Positions 48,826-50,175 of a DNA stretch of 50,175 bases are shown here, piece by piece. The position numbers and the translations under genes were made by a program. Within the stretch, counting starts at the first letter, position 1. Every line of letters begins with the position of its first letter. The notes beneath the pieces were generated by a model. That model worked only from the letters and a program-made list of their open reading frames with translations. It had not been told where the DNA came from and made no database searches. The DNA is from Myxococcota bacterium (GTDB lineage: Bacteria > Myxococcota_A > UBA9160 > JAFDET01), in NCBI GenBank assembly GCA_028278065.1, contig JANQFA010000090.1, forward strand, positions 1-50,175, written 5' to 3'.

Positions 48826-50175
48826 TGGCGATCGTCGCAGTCCAGGGCCTCGCGGAGCGGAGCGACCCGCTCGGCCAGCTCTGCCGCAGCCGGGCCCTGC
48901 ACGGAGAGCCATCGCCGGCGCGGAGCGAGCAGCCGATCGACGAACCCGAGCCTGTGGCAGGCGCTGCGGAAGCGTGCCCGCTCGAGCCTCGAGCCGGCCT
49001 GAACGAGGGCGCGGCGGATCCTGTCCAGCGCCGAGTCCCTGCCCAGGAAGTCGCCGGCCGCACGCGCATCGTCGAAGAACGCCACCAGCCGTGCCATGCG
49101 TTCGGGAAACGGACCCTCGCGCGCCGCCACCGCATCGCGTACGGCGAAGTAGGCGGGCTTGGGCTGGAGCGATGCGTCCAGAAGCAGCGGCTCGTGCGGT
49201 GCCAACGTGTCGAACGGCGGGATGCGATCGAGCCAGGTGCGGGAGTCGTCGAGGCCCCAGGTCGTCACGGCCGTACAGTCGGGAACGGCCATGCACGCTC
49301 CGACGACCTCGCCGTAGAACTCGGCCTGACGCGCCAGGGGATCCGGATCGTCCTGGAAGTAGTTGATCGAGACGTCGAGCTCCGTGAGCTCCACGGCGAC
49401 CCCGAGATCGGCCAGCGCTCGGATGAAGCCCTCGAACTCCGCGCGTGTCGGGAGCGGCAACAGGCTCGGCGCGAGACCGAAGAAGTGGGCCTGGACGCCG
49501 ACTCCATGGACGGGTACTCCGCGGTCGAGAAGTCGCTGCACGAGGTCGAGGAGTCCCCGCGCCTTGCCTTCGAAGGGCGTCCCGAGACCGTAGAAGACGA
49601 GGAACTCGTTCAGGACGAGCTGCGCGTCGGGATCGAGCTCGTGTACCCGGCGGAACGCCTCGTCGATGTAGGTCTCGCCGAGGGTGCGCCCGAAGATGTT
49701 GGGATCGAGGTCGCCTGCATTCAGCTGGAGCGGCTCGTTGACCACGTCCCAGACCGCCACGACGTCCCGGTAGCGCGGGACCAGCGTCGAGAGGTGCTCG
49801 TCGATCAGCTCGCGGAGCCTGGCCGCCGGATCGGCGGCCGTCTCGACCGTGTCCTCGAGATCCGCCGGCAGCTGCATCCGACCCCAGAGGAGCGTGTGAC
49901 CGCGGAGACGCACCCCGGCGGAGGCGGCAAAGGCGGCGATCTCATCGGCGTCCCCGAAGTCGTAGCTGCCCAGCGTGGGCGCCAGGCTCCCCCACTTCAT
50001 CGCGTTCTCGGCCGTGATCGAGTTGAAGTCGCGCGGAATCGCGGCCTGCTCCGCCGGCAGAGCGGGGCTTCCGATCGCGGCCCCCACGAACACGCCGGCC
50101 TGACGGGCGGTCTCGGCGAGCGCGCAGTCGGCGCCCGGCAGGGCGCAGTCCTGCCCCACGACTCCACTCGCCGGA
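48804..50175 (-). CDS. GH10 endo-1,4-beta-xylanase (5' end off window)
   Basis: At least 451 residues; the frame remains open to the window edge and the GTG at 50159 is unlikely to be the true start because no signal peptide follows it. GH10 landmarks are present: FNSITAENAMKWGSL, GHTLLWG, WDVVNEPL with the acid/base Glu, VGVQAHFFG, LTELDVSI with the nucleophile Glu and TTWGLDDSRTWL. After the (beta/alpha)8 barrel (ending near residue 340) there is a 110-residue helical C-terminal extension that I do not recognise. It hydrolyses xylan or related plant or algal polysaccharides. The 3' end is covered by a 27-bp repeat. Confidence 0.92.
   Translation of the reverse strand, partial: PASGVVGQDCALPGADCALAETARQAGVFVGAAIGSPALPAEQAAIPRDFNSITAENAMKWGSLAPTLGSYDFGDADEIAAFAASAGVRLRGHTLLWGRMQLPADLEDTVETAADPAARLRELIDEHLSTLVPRYRDVVAVWDVVNEPLQLNAGDLDPNIFGRTLGETYIDEAFRRVHELDPDAQLVLNEFLVFYGLGTPFEGKARGLLDLVQRLLDRGVPVHGVGVQAHFFGLAPSLLPLPTRAEFEGFIRALADLGVAVELTELDVSINYFQDDPDPLARQAEFYGEVVGACMAVPDCTAVTTWGLDDSRTWLDRIPPFDTLAPHEPLLLDASLQPKPAYFAVRDAVAAREGPFPERMARLVAFFDDARAAGDFLGRDSALDRIRRALVQAGSRLERARFRSACHRLGFVDRLLAPRRRWLSVQGPAAAELAERVAPLREALDCDDRHFDRRGR

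Overview
The window is about 50 kb of very GC-rich (roughly 70 %) bacterial chromosome, densely packed and with no rRNA, tRNA, CRISPR, insertion sequence or prophage that I can see. The gene content suggests a free-living, respiring Gram-negative of the deltaproteobacterial/Myxococcota type: a cbb3 oxidase, a TatT-type TRAP transporter, a hopanoid-type RND protein, a Myxococcus-type PilZ protein, NtrC-type control and a very large TPR-Ser/Thr kinase. This placement is an inference from gene families; no marker gene settles it.

Layout. 1-953: 3'-truncated strictosidine-synthase/APMAP-like protein (minus). 1084-8471: an envelope cluster with two paralogous L,D-transpeptidase-like proteins flanking an exported protein that has phosphohistidine and ATP-grasp dikinase domains, with a beta-lactamase-fold serine hydrolase on the opposite strand. 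8493-14430: pseudo-receiver/PilZ protein, a lipoprotein, and a 1465-residue two-TM TPR kinase. 14603-15781: cytochrome P450. 15794-22491 (minus): complete ccoNOQP-GHIS operon. 22721-24652: hemerythrin-like protein and HemN, joined by a repeated stop/start junction. 24688-25401: exported unknown. 25426-29100 (minus): TatT-P-Q-M TRAP operon. 29208-31945 (minus): radical SAM protein, zinc-ribbon protein and two diiron ferritin-like proteins. 32164-35441: globin-coupled histidine kinase, CBS protein (minus) and NtrC-type sigma-54 activator. 35515-39959: SGNH hydrolase and HpnN-like RND. 39972-47255 (minus): small lipoprotein, Ca/Na exchanger, RqcH, MutM, di-heme peroxidase, Ycf46-type AAA ATPase and APH-like kinase. 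47412-48728: HD-GYP protein. 48804-end (minus): GH10 xylanase, 5' end off the window. No gene-free stretch exceeds about 230 bases.

The most interesting result is a candidate oxygen-responsive sigma-54 regulon. Six sequences with the exact GG-N10-GC spacing of -24/-12 promoters lie directly upstream of P450, ccoN, hemerythrin-hemN, the diiron operon, the CBS gene and the NtrC-type regulator itself. Each region also carries one or two 17-bp imperfect palindromes of the form TGnGGCA-N3-TGCCnCA, the size and TG...CA shape of NtrC-type enhancer sites. A histidine kinase with a heme-globin sensor domain sits beside the regulator. I infer a globin-coupled O2 sensor -> NtrC-type activator -> sigma-54 circuit controlling the high-affinity oxidase, oxygen-binding and diiron proteins and O2-independent heme synthesis. 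A second theme is short tandem repeats (21-41 bp, three or four copies) at gene edges, several of which duplicate stop codons.
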